Below, piece after piece: positions 13,957 to 14,525 of a stretch of DNA of 14,525 bases. Under the pieces are notes generated by a model. That model saw only the letters and a program-made list of their open reading frames with translations. It was not told the origin of the DNA and made no database searches. Location of the stretch: the NCBI GenBank assembly GCA_001774455.1, contig MFAC01000005.1, positions 1-14,525 on the forward strand. Direction: 5' to 3'. The position numbers and the translations under genes were made by a program. Source of the stretch: Candidatus Campbellbacteria bacterium RIFCSPLOWO2_02_35_12 (GTDB lineage: Bacteria > Patescibacteriota > Minisyncoccia > Phycocordibacterales > UBA2163). The number at the start of each line of letters is the position of its first letter. Within the stretch, counting starts at the first letter, position 1.

Positions 13957-14220
13957 TTAGTTAACCTTCAATGGTGACACCGTTGATAAGTATTTCTGCC
14001 ATTTTTCCACTGAAATCATACCGTTCAAATATTTTCCCAAATGTATTCTTTCATAATTGTAAAACTGTAAATATTCCTCCAAGGATTTCCAAGTTCTTCT
14101 CGGATTCAAATAATATTCTTGATAAATAAACTTCGTGAGCTCTTTCAACCGCTCCGTCTCAAGTCTCGGAGAAGATTTTGGAATGAAATAATAAGACGAT
14201 ACCTTTTCCAACAAGAAAAC
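13957..14220 (-). pseudogene. C-terminal fragment of an integrase-core (rve) transposase
   Basis: About 85 residues resemble the C-terminal end of DDE transposases of the IS3/IS481 kind: FIPKSSPRLETERLKEL, YLNPRRTWKSLEEYLQFYNY and ERIHLGKYLNGMISVEKW. In intact proteins the catalytic glutamate lies in or just after the PKSSP-type segment. The DD part of the catalytic triad is missing. The open frame continues upstream to 14322, but that part is simply translation of palindromic repeats and unrelated sequence. The stop codon lies at the left inverted repeat. It is clearly non-functional. Confidence 0.8.
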
Positions 14221-14411
14221 CCATCCAAGAACCCGTCCAAGGACAGTCCTTGGACGGGGTTTCCAAGGACAGTCCTTGGACAGGTGACCGGGATATGCAG
14301 GTGCTTGATTTTTGTTCGCCATAATGTGTTTTTGGGATTAGCCCTTATAAATTCTGATAATTAACCTTTGTTACCTCAATCTTATCAGAATGTCACCTCA
14401 TAAGGTTAACT
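13959..14411. mobile_element. Deleted insertion sequence with 21-bp inverted repeats
   Basis: AGTTAACCTTCAATGGTGACA at 13959-13979 and, on the other strand, AGTTAACCTTATGAGGTGACA at 14391-14411 match at 17 of 21 positions. They bound a ~450-bp element holding only a transposase C-terminal fragment, so most of the gene has been lost. Palindromic repeats sit where the missing part should join. A possible 5-bp flanking repeat (ATGCT at 13950 and 14418) is not tight against the ends. It sits between dnaK and dnaJ. Confidence 0.7.
14223..14280. repeat. Two copies of the TCCAAGGAC palindrome inside the IS remnant
   Basis: The first palindrome (14232-14258) has 13-bp arms around a central A, the second (14262-14280) has 9-bp arms. 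Both cores are the reverse complement of the units in the array at 3690-3813. A preceding CATCCAAGAAC at 14222-14232 also matches the start of that array, so the two loci share more than the palindrome itself. Confidence 0.9.
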
Positions 14412-14487
14412 GTAATAATGCTTGATTTTTATTTTTAAATTTGTTACTCTTTATATATCTTATTCAAGATTATAAATAAGAGTAATT

Positions 14488-14493
14488 TATAAT
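14488..14493 (+). promoter_or_regulatory. Consensus -10 before dnaJ
   Basis: A perfect TATAAT ends 9 nt before the dnaJ ATG and would give a very short leader. There is no Shine-Dalgarno. A separate dnaJ promoter makes sense given the dnaK terminator and the insertion-sequence remnant upstream. Confidence 0.4.
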
Positions 14494-14502
14494 TCCAAGT
14501 TT

Positions 14503-14525
14503 ATGTCAAAAGATTACTATCAAAT
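14503..14525 (+). CDS. dnaJ: Start of DnaJ co-chaperone (cut by window edge)
   Basis: Only seven codons are visible, reading MSKDYYQ. This is the typical DnaJ start (M-x-KDYY-x-ILGV) at the place where dnaJ is expected, downstream of dnaK. DnaJ stimulates the ATPase of DnaK through its N-terminal J domain. The call rests on the short motif plus gene order. Confidence 0.75.

Noticed and set aside
13699..13977. Plus-strand open frame after dnaK
   Set aside because: It runs through the dnaK terminator, the palindrome cluster and the inverted repeat of the insertion sequence; no coding signal.

Overview
The window looks like a chromosomal segment from an AT-rich member of the Candidate Phyla Radiation (Patescibacteria), most likely of the Parcubacteria group. 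The clearest sign is the N-terminus of the secreted protein at 1460-3529 (minus), with its AAWTGP-QAPPGGNTPTPV segment followed by a VGIG-SPQAKLDVAGKI motif. That leader is typical of Parcubacteria surface proteins. The compact housekeeping genes, scarcity of Shine-Dalgarno sequences and many short palindromic repeats fit the same group. The assignment is inference from recognition, not from a search.

Layout. From 1 to 5224 everything points left: an AbiE-type toxin-antitoxin pair (toxin cut by the window edge), a bidirectional terminator, a large secreted GH39-like glycoside hydrolase, a tandem array of 31-bp palindromic repeats, and then tRNA-Val(GAC) followed after 2 nt by tsaD. At 5423-5956 lies a rightward 3-methyladenine DNA glycosylase, convergent with a small basic unknown protein (6009-6305, minus). 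From 6670 to 13688 runs one long rightward cluster: infA, rpmJ, rpsM, rpsK, rpsD, rpoA, rplQ, rplM, rpsI, grpE, dnaK, closed by an intrinsic terminator. Between dnaK and the first codons of dnaJ at the right edge sit a cluster of palindromes and a decayed insertion sequence.

How the genes work together. The long cluster is translation and transcription machinery (IF-1, six ribosomal proteins of the alpha/L13-S9 groups plus bL36, and RNA polymerase alpha), followed directly by the DnaK chaperone and its exchange factor GrpE, with DnaJ next. TsaD belongs to the t6A tRNA modification complex and is placed directly behind a tRNA gene. AbiE and the GH39-like protein are accessory.

The most notable structure is in the repeats. 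Two nearly identical 104-bp elements with perfect 24-bp terminal inverted repeats bracket infA-rpmJ. A palindrome family occurs both as a four-unit tandem array and inside the insertion-sequence remnant. Two perfect hairpins lie in frame inside tsaD. No clearly new multi-gene system is visible; the best leads are these repeats and the tRNA-tsaD junction.
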